DNA from: Erythrobacter sanguineus
Lineage (GTDB): Bacteria > Pseudomonadota > Alphaproteobacteria > Sphingomonadales > Sphingomonadaceae
Assembly: GCA_945878845.1 (NCBI GenBank)
Contig: CAMCUB010000001.1
Location: 62,001 to 126,000 of the forward strand
DNA: 64,000 bases
Direction: 5' to 3'
Part shown: in pieces, positions 45,385 through 54,813 of the stretch
Position numbering within the stretch: position 1 is the first letter of the stretch
Layout of the letters: each line of letters begins with the position of its first letter
Notes under the pieces: model-generated
Told to the model about the DNA's origin: nothing
Seen by the model: the letters and a program-made list of their open reading frames with translations, nothing else
The model's database searches: none
Translations under genes and position numbers: made by a program

Positions 45385-47124
45385 TCAGTCCCACCACAGG
45401 GTGAAGCGGCCTGTCGCGGCCAGTTCCCCGGCCAGCTCAGCGGGATCACCGACATCGGGGCATAGCGCCGCCAATTGCCGCGCGAGAACGACCGGATCGC
45501 CGGGCACCTCGCGCAGCGCCGCGCGCACGAAATCGAAGCCGCAGCCGTAGATGTCGAAAGGGGCCGCAGCGGCGATGCCCGCGAGGCCCTCGAACACGTA
45601 GTCAACGCCGCCGCGCGCATTGGCATTGGTGCCGCAGGCGACCACAGGCGCGAGGGGCGCGTCGATCGGGAGCAGCACCAGCGCGAAGCGCGCAGGGGCG
45701 GCGTGGTCGAGATGGAACAGCGCCGCGCCCTGCGCCCGCGCCTCGGCAGCAAGTCGGGCCATTGCGGCATCGTGGATGCGCGCGTCATCGCCTGGGGGCA
45801 TGGGCTCACCGAGATGCGCGTGGATCCGCGCGGCGGCGACATCGTGGAAATAGAGCCCGCCCTTGCGCCGCTTCCATGCGGCAGGATGGCGGTTGAAGGC
45901 GGCGCCGAGGCTTTGCGCATAGGCGGCAAATCCCGGTTCCTGCGCAAGTGCGGGGAGCGCCTTGATCGCGGCGCGCACAGCATCGGCCGGGCGCGGCGGC
46001 AGGCCCTTGTGCTCTGCAATCACCGCCCGGGCGCGGGCGTTGGCCCTCGCGTAATGGTCAACGCCCTTGCCCGCATTGTCGCACGCATCGAGATCAGCTC
46101 CGGCGGCGATCAGTGCGGCGATGATGGGGACCTTGGCGCTCTGGCAGGCTTCCAGAAACACCGTAGCCCCGGTGTCGGGCGCGCGCAGATCGGGATCGGC
46201 CCCGGCGGCGAGCAGCGCTTCGACCACGGCGATATCCTGAGCGGCGAGCAGCGGGCAGATCCCGTTCGGGCTCTGCGCGTTGACGTCCGCCCCGGCCGCA
46301 ATCAGCGCGTGGGCGAGGGCGGCGGCCTGCTTGCCAACTCCTAGCATCATCAGCGGGGTAAGCCCGGGGCGGCTCGGAACATCGGCGGGAATGCCCTGAG
46401 CGAGCAGGAATTCGGCCCCCTCGCGCCAGCCGAGGCTCGCTGCGATATGCAGCGGGGTGAGGCCCGAAAGCATCATGAGCCCCGTGTCATCCTCGGGCTG
46501 GTCGAGCGGCGCTCCCTTGGCGGCGAGCATGCGCAGGGCGGCAAGCGACTTTGCGCGCACCGCCTCGTGTACCCCCATTTCCGACGTCTCGCCCCGCGCG
46601 GCGGCCGCCTTGGCGAGGAAATCGGCGATGCGCTTGCCGCTGGCGAACTGGGCATAGGCGAGCGCGCTCCAGCCGCGGTCATCGGTGCCTTGCGGGTCGG
46701 CGCCGCGCTCCACCAGCATGGCGATCAGCGGCAGCTTTCTGCTGGATAGCGCCGCGATCAGCACGGTCTGGCCGCTGTCGGCATTGTTCGGGTTGCTGAC
46801 CGTCTTCGCATTGAGGTCGGCCCCGCCATCGATCAGCGCGCGCGCCGCGGCTTCGTGTCCGGCGCGGCAGGCCAGGTGCAGCGGGCGCTCGCCGTGCCGG
46901 TTTGGCGCATCGGGATTGGCGCCCGCAGCGACCAGCGCGGCGACGATCGTCTCATCACCCGTGCTCGCTGCGGCACAAAGCGGCGTCTCGCCAGCGGCTG
47001 CATCGCGCTCGTCGAGCCAAGCGCCCGGTGCGATCATGCCAAGCGCGCGCGGCGCATCGCCGGCCCGGATGGCTTTGGTGAGATCGTTGATCGAAGGCAC
47101 GCGGCGCTCCCTGTTCAGCCGCAT
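45385..47124 (-). CDS. ankyrin-repeat protein
   Basis: 579 residues. At least eight ankyrin repeats can be read, e.g. GETPLCAAASTGDETIVAAL, GERPLHLACRAGHEAAARAL, LTPLHIAASLGWREGAEFL, with spacing near 33 residues, over about residues 30-370. The C-terminal 200 residues form a separate globular region (FNRHPAAWKRRKGGLYF, APARFALVLLPIDAPLAP) not recognised. No signal peptide. A GTG at 47100 is an alternative start. Protein-protein interaction is the only inference to be made. Confidence 0.88.
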   Translation of the reverse strand: MRLNRERRVPSINDLTKAIRAGDAPRALGMIAPGAWLDERDAAAGETPLCAAASTGDETIVAALVAAGANPDAPNRHGERPLHLACRAGHEAAARALIDGGADLNAKTVSNPNNADSGQTVLIAALSSRKLPLIAMLVERGADPQGTDDRGWSALAYAQFASGKRIADFLAKAAAARGETSEMGVHEAVRAKSLAALRMLAAKGAPLDQPEDDTGLMMLSGLTPLHIAASLGWREGAEFLLAQGIPADVPSRPGLTPLMMLGVGKQAAALAHALIAAGADVNAQSPNGICPLLAAQDIAVVEALLAAGADPDLRAPDTGATVFLEACQSAKVPIIAALIAAGADLDACDNAGKGVDHYARANARARAVIAEHKGLPPRPADAVRAAIKALPALAQEPGFAAYAQSLGAAFNRHPAAWKRRKGGLYFHDVAAARIHAHLGEPMPPGDDARIHDAAMARLAAEARAQGAALFHLDHAAPARFALVLLPIDAPLAPVVACGTNANARGGVDYVFEGLAGIAAAAPFDIYGCGFDFVRAALREVPGDPVVLARQLAALCPDVGDPAELAGELAATGRFTLWWD

Positions 47125-47226
47125 GCCGCTTTGCCACGGGGGTCGTTACGGGAGATTTAAGGCCGCAGCCTCAAGCGGGACGCTTGCGGCGGGCGCGGGA
47201 CAATCCCCGCCCGCCGTCGCATCACA

Positions 47227-49629
47227 TCAGAACGTCTGGCGCGCCGTCACCCCGAAGGTGCGCGGCTGTCCGATGTTGAACCCGAGCCGCGCGCGGCCGC
47301 CGCGTTCACGGTCGAACGACAGCAGCGGGTTCTCGTCGAACAGGTTGGTGACATAGGCCGTCAGCGACAACCCGCGGTCAAGCTCGACCCCGGCGCTGAG
47401 ATTGACCAGCTGGTAATCGGGCAGCTTCAGATCGACCGTGGTCGACGCATTCGCCGGGGCCCCGCCGAAGGGCAGGTTGTGGACGAAGGTGCGCGGGTTG
47501 TTCTCCTGGTCAGCCGGCTGCGTGAAGCGCGAGCCGACATGCTGGAACGAGCCGGTGATGAAGGCCGTGGTGCTGTCGCCCACTTCCCACTCGTAGCTGC
47601 CGCTGGCCGAAAGCTGGAATTCGGGCACCGAGGGCAGGCGGTTGCCATCGCGGATCCCGGTGGCGCTGGCGAGCGCGCCGGGCAGGGTGCTGTTGAATTC
47701 CGACTTGATGTAGCTGCCGGAGAGGTCGAAGTTCAGACCCGGAGCAGGTTCGAAGCCCAGCTCGGCCTCGATCCCGGCGGCGAAAGCCTCGGGCACGTTG
47801 AACACGATCCGCGACGAGCAGCTGCCCGCATCGAGCGTCACCTGAAGGTTGCTGATGTCGTTGTAGAAGGCGGCGGCGTTGAAGGTGAAGCCGTCGCCTT
47901 GGGTCTTCACGCCCAGTTCGTAGTTCCACAGCTTTTCATCGTCATAGTCCTGGAAACCGCCGAACAGCGCCAGATCCGCCGGGTTGCAGAGCGGGGTGTT
48001 GAGCGGGTCGTTGACCCCGCCAAGCCGGAAGCCCTGTGCGGCCTGCGCGTTGATGGTGACATCCTCGCTCGCCTTGTAGCTCAGCAGGAAGCGCGGGGTG
48101 AAGCCGTCCGAAGCGGTGGTATCGACCACGCCCGCATCTCCATTGGCGAACAGGCCGCCGGTGGTGATGGTGCGGGTTTCCTCGAAGTCGTAGTAACGCC
48201 CGCCCGCGGTGAAGGTCAGCTTCTCGGTGATGTCGTAAGTCGCCTCGCCGAACACCGCGAACTGCTTGATGTCGAAGGGCAGGTCGGAATTGAACGGCGA
48301 GTTGGCCGGGAAGCCGTTCGCCACCGCCGCCGAGGTGCCTGCGCCGAGCACCCTGTCGGTGAAGGCGTCATAGCCCGGGGTGGGCAGACGCTGGCGGTAG
48401 TCGCGGTTCACGTCGGAATAGAACCCGCCGATCAGCCACTGGAACGGGCCGTCATAGTCCGAGGCAAGCCGCAGTTCCTGCGTGAAGGTCTTGAGGTCGG
48501 TCGTGTCGCGCAGGTTCGAGCCCAGCGCCACGCCGGTGGCCGGGAAGCCGAGATCGACCGAGACCGAGCCGGTCAGCGCGCTGGCATCGCGGCTGACGAG
48601 GATGTCGCGGTTGATGTAGGAGGTGACCGAGGTCAGATCCATCGAGCCCAGACCGATCTTGACGGTCAGGTCGGCGATGAAGGTTTCATCCTCGAAGCGT
48701 TCGGGCAGCAGCAGGAACTGCTCGCGCTCGCCCAGCGTGACTGCGGGGCGCGTGGTGGTGAAGCGGTTGCCGAACAGGTTGTAGATTTCCTGCCGGTTGA
48801 AGCCGCCCACCTCGATCTTCTGGTAGATCACGCGCGGGGTGATCGAGAGCGTGTCAGTGGGCTCGAAGGTCAGCGCGATGCGGCCGCCATAGCGCTCGCC
48901 ATCATTGACGTTCTCGCCGCCGCCCGGGCCGCGGGCATCGATGAAGCCGGCGTAGCGGGTGTAATAGCCGACCGCGCGGGTCGCCGCGCTGTCGCCCAGC
49001 GGCAGGTTGACCGCGCCCTTGAGGTGGCTGCCGGCATTGCCGCCGTCGATCAGGTTGACGTTGGCTTCGATCGTGCCTTCGGTCACGCCCAGCTTGGGCT
49101 GGTTGGTGATGTAGCGGATCGTGCCGCCGACCGATCCCGACCCGAACAGCGTGCCCTGCGGCCCGCGCAGGGTCTCGACGCGGTTCAAGTCGAACAGGTC
49201 GATATCGGGCGTGAACAGCGAGAGCGAGATCACCGATTCGTCGAGATAGACGCCGACCTGCTCCTTCACACCGGGCTGGTCGCGCACGACCTGGCCTGCG
49301 GAGATCCCGCGCACCGAGACCTGGCTCTGGCCGGGCCCGAGGTTCTGGATCGTGAGCCCCGCGACATTGCGCGACAGGTCTTCGAGCGTCACCGCGCCCG
49401 AGCGCTGGATGTCTTCCTGCGTCTGCGCGTTGATCGAGAAGGGCACGTCCTGCAGCGTCGTGTCGCGCTTGGTCGCCGAAACGATGATGACGTTGCCATC
49501 ATATTCGTCGGCTTCCGGCGTTGCGGCGGCGGTGTCCTGCGCGAGGGCGGGGTTGCTGCACAGCATGGCGGCGGCGCTCGCCAGCAGGATGGAGCGGCGA
49601 AGATTACGGGTTGCGACGGTGTTCGTCAT
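47227..49629 (-). CDS. TonB-dependent outer-membrane receptor
   Basis: 800 residues. A signal peptide (SILLASAAAMLCSNPALAQ), then the TonB box region GNVIIVSATKR, a plug domain (VPFSINAQTQEDIQRSGAVT, LNRVETLRGPQGTLFG, GGTIRYITNQP), a beta-barrel, and a terminal RQTF ending in Phe, as usual. The plug and DxxxETLRGPQGTLFG segment are typical of the iron complex/carbohydrate sphingomonad group. Substrate not identifiable; no partner gene is adjacent. Confidence 0.95.
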   Translation of the reverse strand: MTNTVATRNLRRSILLASAAAMLCSNPALAQDTAAATPEADEYDGNVIIVSATKRDTTLQDVPFSINAQTQEDIQRSGAVTLEDLSRNVAGLTIQNLGPGQSQVSVRGISAGQVVRDQPGVKEQVGVYLDESVISLSLFTPDIDLFDLNRVETLRGPQGTLFGSGSVGGTIRYITNQPKLGVTEGTIEANVNLIDGGNAGSHLKGAVNLPLGDSAATRAVGYYTRYAGFIDARGPGGGENVNDGERYGGRIALTFEPTDTLSITPRVIYQKIEVGGFNRQEIYNLFGNRFTTTRPAVTLGEREQFLLLPERFEDETFIADLTVKIGLGSMDLTSVTSYINRDILVSRDASALTGSVSVDLGFPATGVALGSNLRDTTDLKTFTQELRLASDYDGPFQWLIGGFYSDVNRDYRQRLPTPGYDAFTDRVLGAGTSAAVANGFPANSPFNSDLPFDIKQFAVFGEATYDITEKLTFTAGGRYYDFEETRTITTGGLFANGDAGVVDTTASDGFTPRFLLSYKASEDVTINAQAAQGFRLGGVNDPLNTPLCNPADLALFGGFQDYDDEKLWNYELGVKTQGDGFTFNAAAFYNDISNLQVTLDAGSCSSRIVFNVPEAFAAGIEAELGFEPAPGLNFDLSGSYIKSEFNSTLPGALASATGIRDGNRLPSVPEFQLSASGSYEWEVGDSTTAFITGSFQHVGSRFTQPADQENNPRTFVHNLPFGGAPANASTTVDLKLPDYQLVNLSAGVELDRGLSLTAYVTNLFDENPLLSFDRERGGRARLGFNIGQPRTFGVTARQTF

Positions 49630-49928
49630 GATTGTTCCCCTGAGGTTCAGAGTTTAGTCCTTGATATTCCTAGGAAGAAAAAGTGTCACAATGGTCGCAG
49701 TGCAGCAAGCATCAGCGGAGCGGGCGCGCAATTGCGGGGGCCGATTGTGACCTTTGCGCATCACGGCGCGGGGCATTCACTGGCGGGTGGGTCAGCCTGG
49801 CGGATCGCTCGCGCCGCCATGGCTGCGATTACCTTCCGGGCGGCAAGAAACTACGCGCCCGGCTGTGCATTCCAGTCTAGGGGCAGGCCTCAAGCCCGGC
49901 GCTCTTACCCGAACGGAACCCCTCGCAC

Positions 49929-50699
49929 GTGAAGCTCCAGATCGACGTCCAGCTGGATTACTGGTTCGAGCAGCCTTGCGACGTGCTGCTGCAAGTCGAG
50001 GTGGCAGCGCTGGCGGGTCAGACGATCGAGGCCAGCGCTATCACGGCGGGCGCGGCGCTCACCCGGGTTGCGGCGCAGGACGGGGTGGGGACGCGGGCGT
50101 GGCTCGCGGCCGAGGGGCGGATGCTGGTCGACTATGCGGCGCGCGTCACCATCGCGCGGCCCGCGCATGACACCGCCGCGCTGCCGCAGACTCCGCTCCA
50201 CCTGCTGCCGGGCGAGGCGGTGCAATATCTGCTGCCGTCGCGCTATTGCCCCTCCGACCGCTTCTTCGATCTGGTCGATGCGCGCTTTGCGGGCCTTGAG
50301 GGCGGGGCGCGGATCGCCGCGATGGCCGAGTGGATCGCCGGGCACCTGGCCTATGTGCCGGGGTCGAGCACGGTCGAGACCACCGCGCTCGACACCTTCC
50401 ACGACTGCAAGGGGGTGTGCCGCGACTATGCCCACCTGATGATCGCGCTGGCCCGCGCCGCCGACGTCCCCGCGCGCTACGCCAGCGTCTATGCCCTGCG
50501 CGCCAGCCCGCCCGATTTCCACGCGGTCGCCGAGGTGTTTCTCGGCGGGGAGTGGCACATTATCGACCCCACCGGGATGGCGAGCGCGCGCGACACGGCG
50601 ATCATCGGCATTGGCCGCGATGCAGGCGACGTCGCCTTCCTCACCGCCTTCGGCCCATTGATGATGAACGGCTTGAGCGTGCGGGTTGAGGCGGTCTAG
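49929..50699 (+). CDS. transglutaminase-like cysteine protease-fold protein
   Basis: 256 residues, GTG start. The N-terminal part is a bacterial transglutaminase-like N domain. The catalytic core reads CKGVCRDYAHLMIALARAAD (Cys nucleophile), then FHAVAEVFLGGEWHIIDPTG supplying His and Asp. The triad Cys-His-Asp is complete. No signal peptide is visible, so it is probably cytoplasmic; substrates of this family are mostly unknown. It overlaps the end of mfd tail-to-tail by 4 bases. Confidence 0.88.
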   Translation: MKLQIDVQLDYWFEQPCDVLLQVEVAALAGQTIEASAITAGAALTRVAAQDGVGTRAWLAAEGRMLVDYAARVTIARPAHDTAALPQTPLHLLPGEAVQYLLPSRYCPSDRFFDLVDARFAGLEGGARIAAMAEWIAGHLAYVPGSSTVETTALDTFHDCKGVCRDYAHLMIALARAADVPARYASVYALRASPPDFHAVAEVFLGGEWHIIDPTGMASARDTAIIGIGRDAGDVAFLTAFGPLMMNGLSVRVEAV

Positions 50700-53600
50700 G
50701 CGGCTTTCTTCGCCTTGGCCGCCTTCTTCACGATCCCCGAAAGGCCCTTGGTCAGCTGGAACAATCCGTTCAATCGGCTCAGCGGATCGCTCCACGCACG
50801 GTTGATCACCAGTTTCATGTCGGGGCGCAGCTTGGCCGTGTCCTTGCCGCCCTCGTTGAGCCGCGCGACATAGGCGATCAGGCCCGCCGGATCGGGGAAG
50901 TCGTCCATGTGGAAGCCCACCAGCGTCCCGCGCGCGCCGACGTCGATCTTGGCGATGTTGGCGCCGATGGCCTGATGCTTGATCTCGATCAGACGGATCA
51001 GGTTCTTGGTCGGCTGCGGCAGATCGCCGAAGCGGTCGATCATTTCGGCAGCGAGGCTTTCGATCTCGTGCTGCCCCTCGGCCTGGTTCAAGCGCCGGTA
51101 GAGCGCCATGCGCACCGCGAGGTCGGGGACATAGTCCTCGGGGATCATGATCGGGGCATCGACCGTGATCTGCGGGGTGAGCTTGTCGCGCGGACGCTCG
51201 AGGCCCATTTCGCCCGCCTTGGCGGCGAGGATCGCCTCTTCCAGCATCGCCTGATAGAGCTCGAAGCCGACCTCGCGGATGTGGCCCGACTGTTCGTCGC
51301 CGAGCAGATTGCCCGCGCCGCGAATGTCGAGATCGTGGCTGGCGAGCTGGAAGCCCGCGCCGAGCGTGTCGAGATCGCCGAGCACCTTGAGCCGCTTCTG
51401 CGCAATTTCGGACAGCGCAACACCCGCCTCATGGGTGAGATAGGCATAGGCGCGCAGCTTGGCCCGGCCCACGCGCCCGCGCAGCTGGTAAAGCTGGGCG
51501 AGGCCGAAGCGGTCGGCGCGGTGGATGATGATGGTGTTGGCGCTCGGGATATCGAGCCCGCTCTCGACGATGGTGGTCGAGAGCAGCACGTCATATTTGC
51601 GGTCGTAGAAGGCGCCCATGCGCTCCTCCACCTCGCTCGGGCTCATCTGGCCATGGGCAGTGACGGGCTTGATCTCGGACACGTTATCCCGAAGCCATTC
51701 CTCGACATCGGCCATGTCCGAGATGCGGGGCACGACGATGAAGCTCTGCCCGCCTCGGTGGTGTTCGCGCAGCAGGGCCTCGCGCATCACCATGTCGTCC
51801 CACTCCATCACATAGGTGCGCACCGCCAAGCGGTCGACCGGCGGCGTCTGGATGGTGGAAAGCTCGCGCAGACCTGACATCGCCATTTGCAGCGTGCGCG
51901 GGATCGGGGTGGCGGTGAGGGTGAGAACGTGGACGTCGGCGCGCAGCTGCTTCAACTTCTCCTTGTGGGTGACGCCGAAACGCTGCTCCTCGTCGACGAT
52001 GACGAGGCCGAGGTTCTTGAACTTCGTGGACTTCGACAGGATCGCATGGGTGCCGACCACGAGGTCGATATCCCCGCTCTCAAGCCCCTCGCGCGTCTCG
52101 GTCGCTTCCTTGGAGGTGACGAGGCGTGAGAGGCGGCCGACATTGAGGGGGAAGCCCGCGAACCGCTCGGCAAAGTTCTGGTAGTGCTGGCGGGCGAGCA
52201 GCGTCGTGGGCGCGACGATCGCGACCTGCTGGCCGTGCATCGCCGCGACGAAGGCCGCACGCAGCGCGACCTCGGTCTTGCCGAAGCCGACATCGCCGCA
52301 CACGAGGCGGTCCATCGGGCGGCCGCTTTCGAGGTCGCCCAGCACATCGGCGATGGCGCGCTCCTGATCCTCGGTCTCGGACCACGGGAAGCGGTCGGTG
52401 AACTGGCCGAGCGTCTGCGGATCGGCGGGCAGCGCCGGGGCCTGCCGCAATGCGCGCGCGGCGGCGACCTGCATCAGCTCGCCTGCGATCGCGGTGATGC
52501 GCTCCTTGAGCTTGGCGCGGCGGCGCTGCCACGCTTCGCCGCCCAGCCGGTCGAGCGCCACCGACTGTTCGGACGAGCCGTAGCGGGTGAGGACGTCGAT
52601 ATTCTCGACCGGAATGAACAGCTTGTCGCCGCCGGCATATTCGAGCGCGACGCAATCGTGCTTGCTCTTGCCAACCGGGATTGCCTCGAGCCCGAGATAT
52701 TTGCCGATCCCGTGCTCGACATGGACGACCAGATCGCCTTGCGCGAGCGCCTGAAGCTCGGCGAGGAAGGCGTCGGAATCCTTGCGCTTTTTCTTGCGCC
52801 GGACCAGCCGGTCGCCGAGAATGTCGGCCTCGGTGAGGATTTCGAGGCTGTCGGAGGCAAAGCCGGTCTCGAGCGGCAGGACGACAACCGCGGTGGTCTT
52901 CTTCGCCGCCAGCCCCAGTGCCTGCTGCCAATTGTCGGCCAGCGCGGTGGGGGCTCCGGCCTCGTCGATGATCGCGGCAATGCGGCGCGCGCTGCCGTTG
53001 GAATAGGCCGCGACCAAGGACTTGCGCGCCGACTTGCCGACGGACTTGAGGTGCGCGGCGGCGGCCTCATAGACATTCTCGCCGCGCCCGCGCTCAGGCG
53101 CAAAGTCGCGGGCCGAGCGGAAGCCGAAGTCGATTACTCCGGCGCTCTCTTCCGAGGCAAAGCCGGTCGCGCGGTGGGCGGGCATGGCGGCCAGCGCCGC
53201 ATCGAATTCTGCGCGCGCCAGATAGAGCATATCGGGCTTCAGCGGGCGGTAGGAGCCTTTCCTCTCGCCCGCGATCCGGCCGCGCTGTTCGTGGTAATCG
53301 GCGATGTCGGTGAGGCGTTCCTCCGCCGCACCCAGCGCGCTCTGTTCGATCACCACCACATCATCCTTGGCGAGGTGGTCGAACAAGGTCGCAAGCTTGG
53401 TTTCGAACAGCGGCAGCCAGTGCTCCATCCCGGCAAGGCGGCGGCCCTCGGACACGGCCTCGTAAAGCGGGTCCTGCGTCGCATTGGCGCCGAACAGCTC
53501 GCGATAACGGCTGCGGAAGCGCTTGATGCTCTCTTCATCCAGCAGCGCTTCGGAGGCGGGGAGCAGCAGGTGGCTGTCGATCCGCTCGACGGTGCGCTGG

Positions 53601-54196
53601 GTGGCGGGATCGAACAGGCGCAGGCTCTCAAGCTCGTCGCCGAAGAAATCGAGCCTTAGGCCGCTGTCTAGCGAGGAGGGGAAGATGTCGACGATAGAGC
53701 CGCGCACCGCAAACTCGCCGTGGTCGATCACGGTGTCGGTGCGGCTGTAGCCCTGCCGAACGAGGAGCGCGGTCAGGCTCTCCTGCCCGAACTGCGTGCC
53801 GACCTTGAACTCGCGCACGCTCTCGCGCACCCGGAAGGGGGTGAGCACGCGCTGGAGCACGGCGTTGACGGTGGTGACCAGCAATTGCTGCGCTGCGCCG
53901 GGCTGTTGCAGCTTGTGGAGCGCGGCGAGCCGCTCGGCGCTGATCGACAGGGCGGGGCTGGCGCGGTCGTAGGGCAGGCAGTCCCACGCGGGGAAGGTGA
54001 CGACCTCGATCTCGGGCGCGAAGAACCGCGCCGCCTCTGCCGCCGCGCGCATCGCGGCATCATCGGGCGCGATGAACACCGCACGGCGCTTCGCGGCGCG
54101 CGCGAGATCGGCGAGCACCAGCGGCAGGCTCCCGCGCGGCAGCGAGGCGAGGGTCAGCGGTTCGCGGGCCGCGAGGATGCGGTTCAAATCGGGCAT
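50696..54196 (-). CDS. mfd: transcription-repair coupling factor Mfd
   Basis: 1166 residues. Removes RNA polymerase stalled at DNA lesions and recruits UvrA. The order of regions is normal: UvrB-like N-terminal part (LPYDRASPALSISAERLAAL), the RNA-polymerase interacting region (HVEHGIGKYLGLE, LFIPVENIDVLTRYG), and the RecG-like motor with LVCGDVGFGKTEVALRAAF, DEEQRFGVTHKEKLK, TATPIPRTLQMAMSG and RGRVGRAKLRAYAYL. The C-terminal TRCF domain is present. Confidence 0.97.
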   Translation of the reverse strand: MPDLNRILAAREPLTLASLPRGSLPLVLADLARAAKRRAVFIAPDDAAMRAAAEAARFFAPEIEVVTFPAWDCLPYDRASPALSISAERLAALHKLQQPGAAQQLLVTTVNAVLQRVLTPFRVRESVREFKVGTQFGQESLTALLVRQGYSRTDTVIDHGEFAVRGSIVDIFPSSLDSGLRLDFFGDELESLRLFDPATQRTVERIDSHLLLPASEALLDEESIKRFRSRYRELFGANATQDPLYEAVSEGRRLAGMEHWLPLFETKLATLFDHLAKDDVVVIEQSALGAAEERLTDIADYHEQRGRIAGERKGSYRPLKPDMLYLARAEFDAALAAMPAHRATGFASEESAGVIDFGFRSARDFAPERGRGENVYEAAAAHLKSVGKSARKSLVAAYSNGSARRIAAIIDEAGAPTALADNWQQALGLAAKKTTAVVVLPLETGFASDSLEILTEADILGDRLVRRKKKRKDSDAFLAELQALAQGDLVVHVEHGIGKYLGLEAIPVGKSKHDCVALEYAGGDKLFIPVENIDVLTRYGSSEQSVALDRLGGEAWQRRRAKLKERITAIAGELMQVAAARALRQAPALPADPQTLGQFTDRFPWSETEDQERAIADVLGDLESGRPMDRLVCGDVGFGKTEVALRAAFVAAMHGQQVAIVAPTTLLARQHYQNFAERFAGFPLNVGRLSRLVTSKEATETREGLESGDIDLVVGTHAILSKSTKFKNLGLVIVDEEQRFGVTHKEKLKQLRADVHVLTLTATPIPRTLQMAMSGLRELSTIQTPPVDRLAVRTYVMEWDDMVMREALLREHHRGGQSFIVVPRISDMADVEEWLRDNVSEIKPVTAHGQMSPSEVEERMGAFYDRKYDVLLSTTIVESGLDIPSANTIIIHRADRFGLAQLYQLRGRVGRAKLRAYAYLTHEAGVALSEIAQKRLKVLGDLDTLGAGFQLASHDLDIRGAGNLLGDEQSGHIREVGFELYQAMLEEAILAAKAGEMGLERPRDKLTPQITVDAPIMIPEDYVPDLAVRMALYRRLNQAEGQHEIESLAAEMIDRFGDLPQPTKNLIRLIEIKHQAIGANIAKIDVGARGTLVGFHMDDFPDPAGLIAYVARLNEGGKDTAKLRPDMKLVINRAWSDPLSRLNGLFQLTKGLSGIVKKAAKAKKAA

Positions 54197-54370
54197 AAGG
54201 TCACTTCACAGACAGAACGCGAGGGGCAGCGGGCAACGCAAGCGCCCCCACCTCGTTTTGAGGAGGGGGTTACACAAGGGAGGCGGCGCGCCCTTCGCGA
54301 AACCGCGGGGGCGCAAGATTTGTTCCGGCCCTTAGGGGCGCCAGGCAGTCTTGTCGAACAGCGGCTCCGC

Positions 54371-54649
54371 TCAGCGCGGAATGTCGACGTAATCGAGCTT
54401 TTGCATGGCCGAGAGGAGTTCACCTGCAAGGTGTTCGGGCGCAACTTGCGCGCCCAAAGCCCAGGCCATCACGTCGACATCATCCTCGTCGAGCAGCGCC
54501 TCGAACCACGCCAGCTCCGCCTCGCCCCATGCGGGGTGATAGCGATCGTAGAAGCCGCCGATCATGTAATCGGCCTCGCGCGTGCCGCGGTGCCAGGCAC
54601 GGAACTTGGCGCGGGCGAGGCGGGTCTCGAAGGAGGGCGTGTCAGTCAT
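54371..54649 (-). CDS. sdhE: succinate dehydrogenase assembly factor SdhE
   Basis: 92 residues from the ATG at 54649. RAWHRGTREADYMIGGFYD carries the RGxxE motif needed for covalent flavinylation of SdhA; the DEDDVDVMAWALGA helix completes the small helical fold. In alphaproteobacteria it is commonly divergent from recG and followed by mfd, as here. The upstream 165 bases hold the third inverted-repeat element. Confidence 0.93.
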   Translation of the reverse strand: MTDTPSFETRLARAKFRAWHRGTREADYMIGGFYDRYHPAWGEAELAWFEALLDEDDVDVMAWALGAQVAPEHLAGELLSAMQKLDYVDIPR

Positions 54650-54684
54650 GGGCACCACCTAGCGATGCACTTCGCCCCCTTCAA

Positions 54685-54790
54685 CTCGTCATTGCGAGCC
54701 GCAGGCAAAGCAATCCATGGACCGACGGTGGCCTATAGCGACAGTGGATCATGGATTGCCGCGTCGCCTTCGGCTCCTCGCAATGACGAG
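54685..54790. repeat. long imperfect inverted repeat, copy 3
   Basis: Begins CTCGTCATTGCGAG and ends CTCGCAATGACGAG, exactly complementary. Inner arms GCAATCCATGG and CATGGATTGC also pair. It sits between the divergent sdhE and recG starts. Closest to copy 2 at 3275-3380; copy 1 is at 1801-1914. Confidence 0.85.
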
Positions 54791-54813
54791 AATTGGGTGG
54801 TAGCGACTTACCC

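Noticed and set aside
47479-49932. 817-codon plus-strand frame opposite the TonB receptor
   Set aside because: Antisense shadow; composition is arginine/glycine/valine-rich with no domain, and the TonB receptor on the other strand is unmistakable.
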